Assembly: GCA_030765065.1 (NCBI GenBank)
Contig: CM060980.1
Coordinates: 63,658,364-63,722,363, forward strand
DNA: 64,000 nucleotides
Reading direction: 5' to 3'
Origin: Deroplatys truncata
Taxonomy: Eukaryota > Arthropoda > Insecta > Mantodea > Mantidae
Shown here piece by piece: positions 1 to 9,982 of this stretch. A program made the translations under genes and the position numbers. The notes under the pieces were generated by a model, which saw only the letters and a list, made by a program, of their open reading frames with translations, was not told the origin of the DNA and did no database searches. Numbering within the stretch: the stretch's first letter is position 1; every line of letters begins with the position of its first letter.

Positions 1-576
1 GCGACCTACCTTTATAAACATTTTGACTGTAGTACTAGCCCTGTGTACTTCAATGCAGTTACAACAAAATATGCAAAAAACCATTTTGAAAAGCGTTTAT
101 TATCATAATACACAGGAAATAAACAGAAAACCCAAGCCTTTTTCGAAATATTATAATGAGTAGAGAGAGAGAGAGCCGTATAATAAAATGGTAACACGCA
201 GAGTTTTTGTGAATGGTCATGTTGTATTTGACTTTTGCACATACTTATGTTTTTAATTAATTTTGTTTATATTAATGAGCATTGATTTAATTGTTACTAA
301 TTCCAACCTATATTTTAATTGAATCGGTGGATTTCTAGTTGTAAATTCGGTTAAATTAATCTAGAATGATTCGAAATTCAAATTCAACTCAAATTCCAGT
401 ATGCCTGTCACTAAAACAGAGCATGATTACACTAGTCTGCATAATATCAGATGACTGAAAACTAATAAGTGATTTTGACTCACTTTTTTATGCTGAGTTC
501 AAAACTGCTTTTAGGTTTTTTCTAATACGTACAGTTTTTCACAATTTCACTTCAAAAATATAGAGAGCTAAATATA
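1..576. other. AT-rich stretch with no recognised gene
   Basis: Only short frames without codon bias are present. A small GA-rich run lies near 160-175. I see no repeat shared with the rest of the window and no splice-flanked exon. Confidence 0.6.
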
Positions 577-1119
577 TTGCTTCCACTACTACACATAAAA
601 TTGGGCTTGATGAAGCAATTTGTAAGGGCTCTACCACAGGATGGACCCTGCTTCAAGTACCTTTCCAAGAAACTTCCCTTCATTACACAAGACAAATTAA
701 AGGCTGGAATTTTTGTTGCTCCTCAAATAAAGAAATTGATGAAGGATGAAGATTTTGAGAAGGCAATAAATGAGAGAGAAATAGAAGCATGGGCCGCCTT
801 CCGATCAGTTACTGAAAACTTCTTAGACAATAAAAAGAGCCTAATTACAAGGCCATTGTCAAAACAATGTTGGAAAATTTCAAGAAGATGGTTTATAACA
901 TGAGTATAAAGGTGCATTTTCTACATTCACATATCGACTACTTTGCAGAACATCTGGGACATTATAGTGAAGAGCAGGGCGAACGTTTTCACCAAGATAT
1001 TAAGGAAATGAAGATGGAATGAAACTACGATGGCCGACTACTGTTGGATGTTGAGGAGGGACAGTCATTTTCAAGGATCTGCAAGGAAATCAAAGAAGAG
1101 AAAGTTTGAAGAAAATTAA
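577..1119 (+). pseudogene. Decayed C-terminal part of a multi-copy arthropod transposon-type protein
   Basis: The first frame (577 to about 842) reads a stretch beginning LPLLHIKLGLMKQFVRAL. A one-base loss near 842 moves the reading to the frame of 900, which gives MSIKVHFLHSHIDYF followed by EEQGERFHQDI and stops at 1020-1022. The last part resumes in another frame from 1030 with MADYCWMLRRDSHF and a Lys/Arg-rich tail that stops at 1117-1119. These blocks, in this order, are what I recall from an uncharacterised protein repeated in many insect and other arthropod genomes, which I take to be transposon-derived. The biochemical role is unknown to me. At least two frame breaks, and an apparent small deletion before MADYCW, make it a pseudogene. 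No N-terminal part is visible upstream, so the copy is also truncated. Confidence 0.75.
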
Positions 1120-2439
1120 GTGAAACACGTTGGCTTCTTGTTTTGTTAAAATGTAGTCATGAAATAAATTAGGGGAGTTATTGAGAGTATTCTTAAAATG
1201 TTTCTTGAATAAACACTTACCTTAATGTGAAATGGTATTTGAATACTTTTCTACGCTCATTAGTAAACTTGTCAAAACATTACTTCTTATTTTGTGTAAA
1301 AATCTGACGTGATATAAAAAACGGAAGTTATTTCTGGAATCAACATAAAACTGTGATTAAAGAACACCTACTTTTAAGAAATCATCTCACAGAAAGTTTG
1401 AAAATGCAGACTAATGTTATCCACGGAATTTGAATATTATTCAAAACATTACGAAAGCTGTAATTTTCTTTGGACATAGATTTTATACCCAGATTTTTTT
1501 CTCATTTTTCCCCTAGGCAATAAAATTTAATGTACCTAGGTATTTCGTATGGCTTCGTACACGGTATCCTCCACCTGCACAACAGCGAACTCATAGCACC
1601 TTCCTTACTAACAAACAGTTAAAATATTTCTCTAAAATTAAATATAAACACTGCTAACTACTACATAAACAATAAAAATACAATAAAAGTAATTGACCTG
1701 TAAGTCATTGACACTTATAATTATTGCTTGGGCTGAAGCGTTGCTAATTAATGTATATGCGTAAAAAATACTGTCTCAATATATTTCCACGATAAGTTCA
1801 AATCTAACATTTTGTTCCATTTTACTGGTAGAAAGCAATGTGATATATAAAACTGGGGTACCTAGTCGTTTCAAATATTGATTCACACATTCACCCACAT
1901 TCATATTTTCTGGATGAAGCAGAAAAGAGGGAGAAACGCTGAAGTAAATATATCCCTACTCCAGAAGCTGAGCAATAGAAAGTAGAGGCAGTAGTAATGC
2001 TTTCTGTAATGCCCTCCTTAACACGTATAGGTACAACGGCAAATTTATGAACCATCCCGAAAGTTTCTCTTGACGACTATGGCTTCACACTGTTAGTAAA
2101 GCACGACAGTTGTGGAGCACAAGATGGATGAAAACCAAAACCTCATAATCTTGGCTAATAACAAACAAAACCATAATATTAACGGACACCGAGGTGAAAC
2201 TTCAGACGTTAGAGTTTCTCTTGCATTTGCCCCAAATTTTGCCAGTTATTAAAAATGAATTAAAATTTGAGTACTATAAGCTTCAAACTAATTTTGGCTG
2301 TAAACTCCCGACTCTATTGGCTTCTACCAATTACTTCATTCTTGTTTTAGGATATCTTAGTTGCAGAAAGGATAAAACATCTTTACAACTAATGAGTCAT
2401 TCATGAACTTTACAAACATCGAAGACTTTTACTTTCTCT
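1120..2439. other. Unannotated AT-rich stretch
   Basis: About 1.3 kb with no convincing reading frame, no repeat match inside the window and no tRNA-like or splice-flanked segment that I can support. Confidence 0.55.
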
Positions 2440-2559
2440 AGCACCTACCTATAGCAGGTAGATGATGTAGGTATTACATTCCACCGAAAAATTCGATCAA
2501 AATTTCAACATTATGTATGTATGTATGTATGTATGTTTGTATGTATGTATGTATGTATA

Positions 2560-2592
<33 letters not shown>

Positions 2593-3015
2593 TAGAAAGA
2601 GAAATAGAGAGAGAGAGAAAACAGCATACGTAACTGAAAAAAGAAGAGTCGAAACTTTGCATTTAAATTTAGTATCCTACAAGTATACGACAGGAGTTTT
2701 TCTGAAAAGCTTCCACTTAAACTACACTTTATATTGAAATTTTTCGTTATTTTTTATTTTCTAAAAATGACTGTAACAATTGTGATTAAAATACCATAAG
2801 TTTAAGATATTTGCATGACCTATAAACTGTATATATTGAATAGCCTATGAAGTCCTCTTCATTCGAATGATTTTTGTGTAATTTTGTATAACTGGTGAAT
2901 CATAGGAGATATCTATACAAAAGCTTACTATACAAAAATATGTAATCTCTTTGAAACACACAATTTATTTCAAATAAAGTTTGGTTGCACGAGTCATTTC
3001 TGCGATATCCGTTGT
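2440..3015 (-). repeat. Family A repeat, minus copy carrying a large microsatellite
   Basis: Reading left to right it follows the inverted family A order. The tail block containing attccaccgaaaaattcga comes first. The block around aacagcatacgtaactgaa comes after the microsatellite. The internal block with taaaataccataagtttaag lies at 2780-2810 and the part near the other end reaches about 3015. The copy is divergent and lacks its outer end on the right. The microsatellite at 2512-2619 occupies exactly the slot where other copies have a short CA run. Confidence 0.7.
2512..2619. repeat. Compound microsatellite (ATGT)n (GT)n (GA)n
   Basis: Uninterrupted or nearly uninterrupted ATGT units pass into GT units and then into GA units. 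It sits inside a family A copy at the position of that family's internal CA run, so it probably grew from the element's own sequence. Confidence 0.95.
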
Positions 3016-3371
3016 TACCAGGGTCCTTCTTGTTTGTTAACATTTACTTAACATTCACCCAATTTATGCAGCAGCTAAGTTTGCGCTACAAGTTATTGGT
3101 TTTTTAAAGATCAACAACCAGAGGCGGATAATAATCGATCACTATCAAGGTTGGTGACCTTGTTACTCGAACCACTCTGAACAGCTATAAGTAATTAATT
3201 TATTTTCGCATAAATATTTCTGTTATTAACTACCTTGAAAAAATAGCATGTAAGCACTTGCCTTTAAGTGCATTGGAGACTCCCTGAAGCAAAAAATACT
3301 CGATTTCATCTGTTATTTTCAAACGTTCCTCGTTTTCCAATTGTGCACTTACCACATTGTATCGCAATAAA
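3016..3371. other. Unannotated spacer
   Basis: About 350 bp between two family A copies. No coding or structural feature was recognised. Confidence 0.5.
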
Positions 3372-4394
3372 ATCCGATGTGTTACATTCACATGACTTTC
3401 TCTACCCTCTATCGTTTATTAGTGGGATACAAATTATTCTTCGAAAGTTTATTTTTCTGCCTACTTCATTTTTATCTAGATAAACCTTTGCAGAAAAAAC
3501 TGCATTACACATTTCGTTAGGATACAAAGAGAACAGTGATAGTCAAATGTTTCAGAGCTGGATGCTATACATTTTATTTAAAATTTCACACTATTTCAAG
3601 TGAGAAACAACTGAAAATCGATGAGAATTAAAAAGAATGACAAAGTATTGAACAAATCGAACCATTAATAACGAAAAGTCTGATACTACAAAAAAATTTA
3701 TTTGAAATAAGTTGAGAGTTATAAAGGAATCTACATTTTTGTACGGTACGTTTTCCTCTATCTAATAAATGAATTACAACTATCCGGGCTTGTAGGCCGT
3801 GGTCTAGAAGGCATCGTGGATACCGACGTTTCGCCAAGTACAGCGCTTGGCATCTCCGACCACCGCAGACACTGAATCACTTCACCCTGAAGATGCCAAG
3901 CGCTGTACTTGGCGAAACGTCGGTATCCACGATGCCTTCTAGACCACGGCCTACAAGCCCGGATAGTTGTAATTCATTTATTAGTTATGACGCCGGCCGT
4001 GAAAGCCTCAGTATGTACATTTTCGTCTATCGTTTAACAGTTATACGAAATTCCTTCCGAATAAAGAGGACTTTACAGGATATTACCAAAAAAATTAAAA
4101 ATATATGTTCTATTTGTCATGTAAATATCTTTAATATATGGTATTTTCATCAAAAGCGTTAGAGGCATTTCTTAGAAAAATCAAACACACGAAAAATACT
4201 GTTCGTTTAGGGTAGTTTAGGGTGGGGGATTTTCTTGAAAATCTTCGTGTCGCGTCTTAGGAGGGTACTAAACCTAAACACCAAGTTTGGTATTTATCCA
4301 ACTTTTCATTTTTGAGATAGCTGTTCACAGGCAGAGACGCGCACGCACGCATAGACACACAAGCGCGCATCTGCGCGGGCCTTTTTCTAAAAAT
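3372..4394 (+). repeat. Family A repeat, plus copy interrupted by a fold-back insertion
   Basis: It starts with the family's 5' block (gatgtgttacattcacatga) and passes through the recurrent internal blocks. It is split at 3763-4015 by the inverted-repeat insertion. It continues to the block ending in CA-rich and CG-rich sequence near 4380, where the next family A copy begins. The last 130 bp or so of the consensus are missing. There is no coding capacity: the short translations around it derive from the repeat itself. Confidence 0.8.
3747..4031. mobile_element. Perfect 94-bp inverted-repeat (fold-back) insertion with near-perfect 16-bp flanking duplication
   Basis: The left arm 3762-3855 and the right arm 3891-3984 are exact reverse complements over 94 positions, with a 35-base loop at 3856-3890. 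The insertion, 3763-4015, is bounded by tacgttttcctctatc (3747-3762) and tacattttcgtctatc (4016-4031), which match at 14 of 16 positions and look like a target-site duplication inside a family A copy. The right arm with the loop edge reads ctgaagatgccaag, then cttggcgaaac. This resembles the CUGANGA, stem II, GAAA core of hammerhead ribozymes known from the terminal repeats of Penelope-like retroelements, but one extra base sits before stem II. The link to Penelope-like elements is inference. The palindrome itself is read directly from the sequence. Confidence 0.85.
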
Positions 4395-5242
4395 ATGATG
4401 TGGTACATTCATATGACTTTCTCTAACCTCTGTCCTCATTACCGGGTATACTAACTATTCTTACTAAAGCATATTTGTCTGTCTACTACAATTAATCAAT
4501 TAAACCTTTGCAAAAATAGCTGCATTACACATTTAGTGTAATGCGATAGTCAAACGTTAAAGAACTGGACCTTATTTGCTTGCCTTAAAATTCCATACTG
4601 TTTCCATGCAATCGCGAGAAATAACTGAAAATCAATGGTACTTTAAAGGAATGATAAGTATTGAGCAATTCGAACCTTTAATATCGGATATCTGAGAAAC
4701 GGCTGATGCCACAAAGAACTTATTTACAGTAACTTGTGCGTTTTAAATAGATCTACATTTTTGGTGTGGTGCGTTTTCGTCTATTGCTTAACGTTTACCA
4801 GTTACACGAGATTATACTAAAGTCCTTCCCAATGAAGAGAACTTCCTGGGCTATTCCCATAAAATTCAAGATATACATTTTATTTGCCATGTAAATATCT
4901 TTCATATACGCTGTTTTAATCAAAATCTTTAGAGCCATTCTTTAGAAAATTAAAATTTCCGAGAAATGTACCATGTAAAGAGTAGGGGGATTTTCTTGAA
5001 AATCTTCGTGTTGCATCCTTGGAGGATACTATACTCGAAATACCAAGTTTAGTATTAATCCGACTTTTCGTTTTTGAGTTATGCTATAACAGACATATAC
5101 ACGAATATATTTTCAAAAATGCTTTATTTGGATTGAGGGCGTCCCAAAAGCATCTATTTTCGGTGAAATCTCGGTATCGAATTTTTGGGTGGAATGCAAT
5201 ACCTTCTCTACCTACTATGTACGTGGTAGAGAAAGTAATAAT
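4395..5242 (+). repeat. Family A repeat, nearly full-length plus copy
   Basis: It runs from the 5' block (gatgtggtacattcatatga) to the 3' block that ends in gtagagaaagtaat near 5242. It follows directly on the truncated copy to its left, so one copy probably inserted into the other. It shows the internal order common to the family: the catgtaaatatctttcatat block, a ggggattttcttgaaaatct block, a gagttatgctataacagaca block and the terminal block. Confidence 0.85.
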
Positions 5243-6147
5243 ATTACCCTGTGCGGGTTATATATAAAGTGTGGCGGCTTCAGGGTGCTTTTGACCGATT
5301 CTTGAAATGGTACAATGTGTATGTTAAGAACTTGGGTAAGGGCTTAAATGTAAATGACAAAAACAGATAACAGGCTCGAGTTATATTTCGTATGACAAGT
5401 CTACTTGCTAAGGGAGGGCGTGCAGTAACACAATTGACCGCAAGAGAGCACTGTGGGGAGTCGTTGGACTAACAGTGTCTGGAGAGCAGATGGCACAATT
5501 ACAGCGGCAGTGAAATAAAACCACGCAGGGACCACATGTAATAGTCTGTGTGTTAGACATAAGTGGTTTATTGTTGCCTTAAAGCAAAAACTGACTGAAG
5601 AGAAACATAAATTGCTGTGCATCGCGTCAAATGTAAAATATCTGTGATATCTGTAATAATGGCGGTATTATTTATTATTGTTGTTATTATTTTCCAACAT
5701 TGGGTAACACAAGATTACAACAACTCTACCACAATAATTACCAGTTGAATACTAGTCATTGTCAATGCATTCCTGCACAGTATAGAAACTCTTTGTTGAA
5801 AGTGTATGCCTAATTCTTCGTTTAAAGATATCAGCAAGATGATTTCCTCTTGAAAATTGTTAAACAACTTAATTGCTAAAAGCTTCGCTTGTGTGAAATG
5901 ATCTGTGTCTAGGAATAACTGCATTAGATTTATTTCTAGTATTGTGATCATATAAATTATTAGTGAAAATGTGTTCCTCATAATTACTGCTGAAAAACAG
6001 ATTAGCTAAAACATTAAGGTAACAAAAGTTAGAATTCCAAGTTCTTTAAAAACAGGTCTACAATATCCGTAGGGGCCCTATACTTTAATATATCACTCAC
6101 ATTTGGTTGTAAAATAAAAAATCCTTAGCAACAGTACTATGATACAG
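5243..6147. other. Unannotated stretch
   Basis: It contains several short frames on the minus strand (5401-5622 and 5715-5981) without recognisable motifs, signal peptides or splice context. I see no function here. Confidence 0.5.
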
Positions 6148-6594
6148 GACGGATGGACATCAATTTTGGAGCAGTATACTTTATATGCTTCTGATGTTAT
6201 CTCGCAGCTCGTTCTGTTGTCTCGTGCGCCAACTTTTCCAGTTAATGTGATCTAATACTTGAGCCAATGAAGCGAGTTGCTGACCGCTTGAAGATAAAGA
6301 ATGAAACTGATTATTGATTATAAATTGTAGCATTCGAAACTATACAACTGAATTATTATACCTGCTTACTTTTGCAGTAACAATCTCACGGTATGAAATA
6401 CTTGTTTCCGCAATAATAAAAACTAGTAGCATAACTTGCCGTGAGTCGATAAAGTTTTGCTCGGAAAGATCCCTCGCGATAGCCGCGAAATCTTACTCAC
6501 ATAGGCGCGTCACCTGGCGTTTAAAATTACACACAAGCAATCGCATCATTAACTGAATAAGCCTCAAAAAAAGAGAGCCTGCACGAATGAATGT
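6148..6594. repeat. Family C repeat, first part of copy 1
   Basis: It matches 45420-45930 over most of its length. Shared landmarks are agctcgttctgttgtctcg, aatgaaactgatta, acttgccgtgagtcg and gcgcgtcacctggcgtttaa. It is interrupted at 6595 by a family B element and seems to resume at about 7305. The copy at 45.4 kb holds an extra tRNA-like insert that this copy lacks. The class of family C is not known; there is no open reading frame. Confidence 0.7.
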
Positions 6595-7304
6595 TGAGGC
6601 AGTATTTTTAACACTTAAATGATTTCAGTCTAATTATATAATATATAAATTCAATAACAGCCCGCCTTAAAGCAATATGTGTATAATATAATATACAAAA
6701 TGTATGTAACAGTCATTGTATTAATGTTTATATTATTGTGAACATGTTTAATAATGTTATGTGAATGTATTATGTAACTTAATAATGTTGGAGCTGTGAA
6801 AATATAGGTCTCAAGTTGCTAACAATGAGGTAACCTTGAGGCAATAATGAGCTGAAAAGTTTAATAATGCTACTGGTAATTCTTGAAGCAACAATAATGT
6901 AATTTTTTAGACGGTTTATAAATAGCTAATCAACAACCAGAAAACCTGAAAGTTAAATGGAGGTATTCTATTGGAATAGAATTAGCAATCAGAAACTGAA
7001 ATAGAGCAAATTGTACAAATTCAGAAGTCAGTTGTTTGTAGACATTGTTCCTAACTGGACGCGAGACGCATCCTTGGGAAGTTTAATACGTATTCAGTGT
7101 GAGATGATAATTCATTACGGCGAGAACATAAAGTTTACGTGTTAAAAAGTGCAAGTAATTAATAAATAATCTCACAGCTCTCTATATAAGTGAAGTGTTA
7201 TTTAACCGTGAAGGATTAATAAAAGGAGTGAAGTAAAAATTACAATTTGTGTAAGCCTACAATATAACAGCTCCTAAAACAATACAAAATAAACTTCTTC
7301 AATG
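6595..7304 (+). mobile_element. Family B LTR-like repeat, copy 1 (internal deletion)
   Basis: It begins with tgaggcagtatttttaacac, as do copies 2 and 3. It carries the shared blocks gcaatatgtgtataatataa and aatcaacaaccaga. It has a TATA-like tctatataagtgaagtg near 7180, followed by aataaaaggagtgaag. Compared with copy 2 it has lost the segment after gtaagcctacaat (about 7262) and resumes near the far end. The TATA box, a downstream AATAAA, TG/CA-type ends and about 1 kb length in intact copies suggest a solo or partial LTR. Orientation is assigned from the TATA and AATAAA order only. Confidence 0.65.
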
Positions 7305-7449
7305 TCTGCACAACTGTGTGCACGAACGTCAATCAGTAAGTACCGGTGACGGTAGCAGCATTATTGGGATTATTTATCTTCCTATCATTTCTTTATTCAT
7401 TTATTTATATTTCTTGTCAATAATTGCGGTATCAAATATTACACCATAT
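7305..7449. repeat. Family C repeat, remainder of copy 1
   Basis: The start (tgtgcacgaacg) and the end (tcaataattgcggtat) match 45.9 kb and 46.38 kb of the other copy, with the middle part missing here. This shows that family B inserted into family C. Confidence 0.55.
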
Positions 7450-7570
7450 TGTGACACAGCTGCTATGGCCCAAGGTTATCGAGAGGTTGGTGCCATACAG
7501 TCGAGATAAACAAAGATAAGTCGCACTCTCGCCCGGTGTAAACAACAGAAGCGCCATCGGCAGATAACCA

Positions 7571-7588
7571 GAATCTTCCGGAAGTTTC
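7571..7588 (+). promoter_or_regulatory. Four-unit heat-shock element
   Basis: It reads GAA tc TTC cg GAA gt TTC: four alternating 5-bp units with exact spacing, the consensus binding site of heat-shock factor trimers. Confidence 0.75.
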
Positions 7589-7622
7589 TTTCTCCCCGCT
7601 TCCAGATAGTGTGTCCAGATGG

Positions 7623-7635
7623 TTCTGGAATGTTC
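7623..7635 (+). promoter_or_regulatory. Three-unit heat-shock element
   Basis: It reads TTC tg GAA tg TTC with exact spacing, and further GAA and TTC triplets follow out of register to 7648. It lies 20 bp upstream of the TATA box. Confidence 0.7.
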
Positions 7636-7654
7636 TGTGGAAGAATTCATTGGC

Positions 7655-7662
7655 TATATAAG
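7655..7662 (+). promoter_or_regulatory. TATA box
   Basis: TATATAAG just downstream of the second heat-shock element. Initiation would be expected near 7685. Confidence 0.65.
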
Positions 7663-8010
7663 CGAGCGTTCTCGCGAGAGAAGTCGGTTGAGTCGTTCAG
7701 TGAGTGAGTAGGCGAGTTGGTGAGCGCGTTACTGCGACATCAAGTGTGATTCTCCAGGCGGGTTGGTGCCGACTACTGTAATATGTAGCGAGTGCTACTG
7801 TGGAGCGAGAGATTGTAGAAGTCTTGTGTTCGACCCTCCAGCGAGTGAACTAACCAGAAGAAGAGGTTACGTCATTAAGGAAGTAAAGTGACGGTGAAAT
7901 TGAACTAGTTTACAGTAAAGTGACAGTGTGAACTGTGTGAAGTCCCAGTGAAAGTTGAACTAGATCACTGTGGCTGTCATAACTGAGAGAAGTAGCAGTT
8001 GAAAAACTAG

Positions 8011-8682
8011 ACACTATTAAGACTTTATAATTCAAACGGAATTGGAAAAGTCCATAATAATCATTTAACAAAATATTCTTAGGAATAAATGTCTTCAGTC
8101 TTGTTCGTAGGAATAATATCTTGACAACTTTAAACAAAGATTGTCAGTATGAAGATTCTATGAAAATTTACTGTGAAGATGAAATCTAGTAAATTAACTG
8201 TTTAATCAGTTCTTACTTCAGACTAACAACAAAAGTCTGTCATTTGCACTATACTATCCTTATATATAAGGATTTATCAATCAGGCTTTGGTGAATAAAA
8301 TAAAACAAAGGCCTCTCCTTCAAAAAGAATTAAATCTAGACCCTTTGCGATTTCAAGGGCCTTATGTCTACAGCTTTCATAATGTTAACTTAACTTCTTA
8401 TTCCACAAATTATTTTCATCAAAAGCCTTCCAAGTGTGTGTATTATAAGTATATGCAATTATTACATCGAGTGCCACAACTGGTAGGTCATTTATAGAAA
8501 TTAAAAGGACCTAAAATGGAACCTTGACGAACAGGAACTCTGTAATAAGAACTGTGGTGTTTCCGAAGTCATAAAACCTTTTATGATTACGATATTATCA
8601 GAGTAAAATTAGTCAAAACTTAAGGCTTTTAAGGAACATTACTCTAAATATGTTAAGTTAATCTTCTGAGGCAAAAAAAGAA
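8011..8682. other. Unannotated stretch
   Basis: AT-rich sequence downstream of the heat-shock-type segment, with no reading frame that looks coding. It may be the internal remnant of the same element, but nothing in it proves that. Confidence 0.45.
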
Positions 8683-8942
8683 TCCGTAAATAAACGGAAT
8701 AAGCAAAAACGAATGAATGAATGAATGATTTATTGTCTTCTTTAAACTTTATATACAATTTACACAATATTTTACTCCCTCCTGGAGTTGCTTGTTATTT
8801 TACTTCCACTTCCACTTCCGTAAATAAACGGAATAAGCAAAAACGAATGAATGATTTATTGTCTACTTTAAACTTTATATACAATTTATACAATATTTTA
8901 CTCCCTCCTGGAGTTGCTTGTTATTTTACTTCCACTTGCATT
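8683..8942. repeat. Tandem duplication of a 134-bp unit at a LINE 3' end
   Basis: Unit 1 (8683-8816) and unit 2 (8817-about 8942) share tccgtaaataaacggaataa, the AATG-repeat tract, gtctt/gtcta tttaaactttatatac and ctccctcctggagttgcttg. They differ by a few substitutions, two extra AATG units and an extra ccactt in unit 1. Confidence 0.9.
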
Positions 8943-9348
8943 TAACATTCTGTTGTATATATAATGTGGAAGCGTAATGTATCCACTATTTACTTTTATC
9001 CTTTGTTACTGCTTTTCTGTATTTTCTATAATTTGTTTCACATTTCTTTTAACCATTTTAACCTTATTTTTCCTAAATGTTTTCCTGCTTTCTGCATTCA
9101 TTTGATATTGAATTAAGAATCTTCCTAACTTTTAGCTCTATTGGTAAATTTTTGCATTTCTCTAGTATTAAATTCACTCTTCCTTTATCGTATCATCACA
9201 TTCTATAACAAAATGACAAATATCATGCAATCTATTACATTTAGTACATCTCTCCCCCCTTTTTCTCCCTGTTAGACCACTTAAATTCATTATACCTGTC
9301 CTCGCCCATGTATGCCCCACTCTGGCCTCGATGTATATTTCTTTTCAC
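8683..9348 (-). mobile_element. LINE 3' end with C-terminal zinc-knuckle remnant
   Basis: On the minus strand, 9348-9174 encodes a stretch beginning EARVGHTWARTGIMNL and ending in the zinc-knuckle ERCTKCNRLHDICHFVIEC, then a stop at 9174-9176. The Cys-x2-Cys-x7-His-x4-Cys spacing is typical of the C terminus of several non-LTR retrotransposon ORF2 proteins. A stop codon lies just upstream of this frame, so the copy is 5' truncated or broken there. The rest, to 8683, would be 3' UTR. It ends in CATT-type repeats, a tail style used by some LINE clades, and its last part is duplicated in tandem. Confidence 0.6.
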
Positions 9349-9707
9349 CATTCCGTTTTTAAATATCATTATCTATTTAGAAAGTGTGCTTCAAGAGTAA
9401 AGATTTTAATAATTTACGACAGTTGTTTATTCAGCTTCTGTCGTGGAATGTTAAATTAATGTTATTTTAACCCTTTCTGGCTGGATTTAAGATTTTCCCA
9501 AAGCATATGTTTTCAAACTTGATAGCATTAGCTATTACGCTATTTATTTCCATCCTTAATAACTATTGTTACCTCTTCTCGAGTTTGTAATGGACTGCAA
9601 AGGTGAATATCGCTGGTTAGGATTCCAATGACGAATATTAGCTAGGTTCGAATCCCCACTGCGGGACTACCAAGTCCTCGATAAAGTGCGGAAAAGAAAA
9701 AGTAATT

Positions 9708-9764
<57 letters not shown>

Positions 9765-9835
9765 ACGCAATTTCGGTTCTAATGCGGCGAAACATCTTTT
9801 TGTGTTTAAAATGGGGGGAGAAAAGCGCACTCATA
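9349..9835. other. Unannotated stretch with a tRNA-like fragment
   Basis: Around 9635-9690 the sequence tagctaggttcgaatcccc resembles a B-box and T-arm region of a tRNA-derived SINE, but no A box is convincing. The rest carries no recognisable gene. Confidence 0.4.
9709..9761. repeat. (GT)n microsatellite
   Basis: About 26 GT units without interruption. The Val/Cys and Thr/His polypeptides read across it in all frames are artefacts. Confidence 0.97.
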
Positions 9836-9982
9836 GCTTTCTCTACCACGTACCAGTGCGTAGAGAAGGTATTGGATTCCACCAAAAATTTTTACATCGA
9901 GATTTCGTCGGAACTACATGTTTTGAGTCCTGATTCCACAAAGCACATTTTAAAATAAAGGTGTGTGTGAACAGGATAACCC
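9836..9982 (-). repeat. Family A fragment, minus
   Basis: It starts with the inverted family end (ctttctctaccacgtacc) and ends with gtgtgtgtgaacaggataac. It breaks off just after the family's CA slot, where a plus-oriented copy begins. Confidence 0.75.

Larger units (their letters stand above)
7450..8010 (+). promoter_or_regulatory. Heat-shock-type promoter segment, probably an LTR
   Basis: This is a more GC-rich segment with two heat-shock elements (7571-7588 and 7623-7635) and a TATA box at 7655-7662. A leader-like sequence follows with repeated gtgaagt and cagtgaaag words. The TATA box is followed by gcgagcgttctcgcgagaga and then agtcggttgagtcgttcag, where a transcript could start. No Hsp70 or other heat-shock coding sequence follows in any frame, so it is either the promoter of a lost gene copy or, more likely, an LTR retrotransposon promoter. 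The TG-start at tgtgacacagc (about 7451) fits an LTR. The boundaries are approximate. Confidence 0.5.

Noticed and set aside
3762-3984. CRISPR-like or bacterial terminator hairpin
   Set aside because: A single inverted repeat in an insect genome with a target-site duplication; no repeat-spacer structure and no associated gene.
7450-8300. Hsp70 or other heat-shock gene
   Set aside because: No frame downstream encodes any heat-shock protein; only the promoter-type sites are present.
9667-9958. Reading frames across the GT run
   Set aside because: They consist of Cys-Val or Thr-His repeats translated from a microsatellite plus family A sequence.
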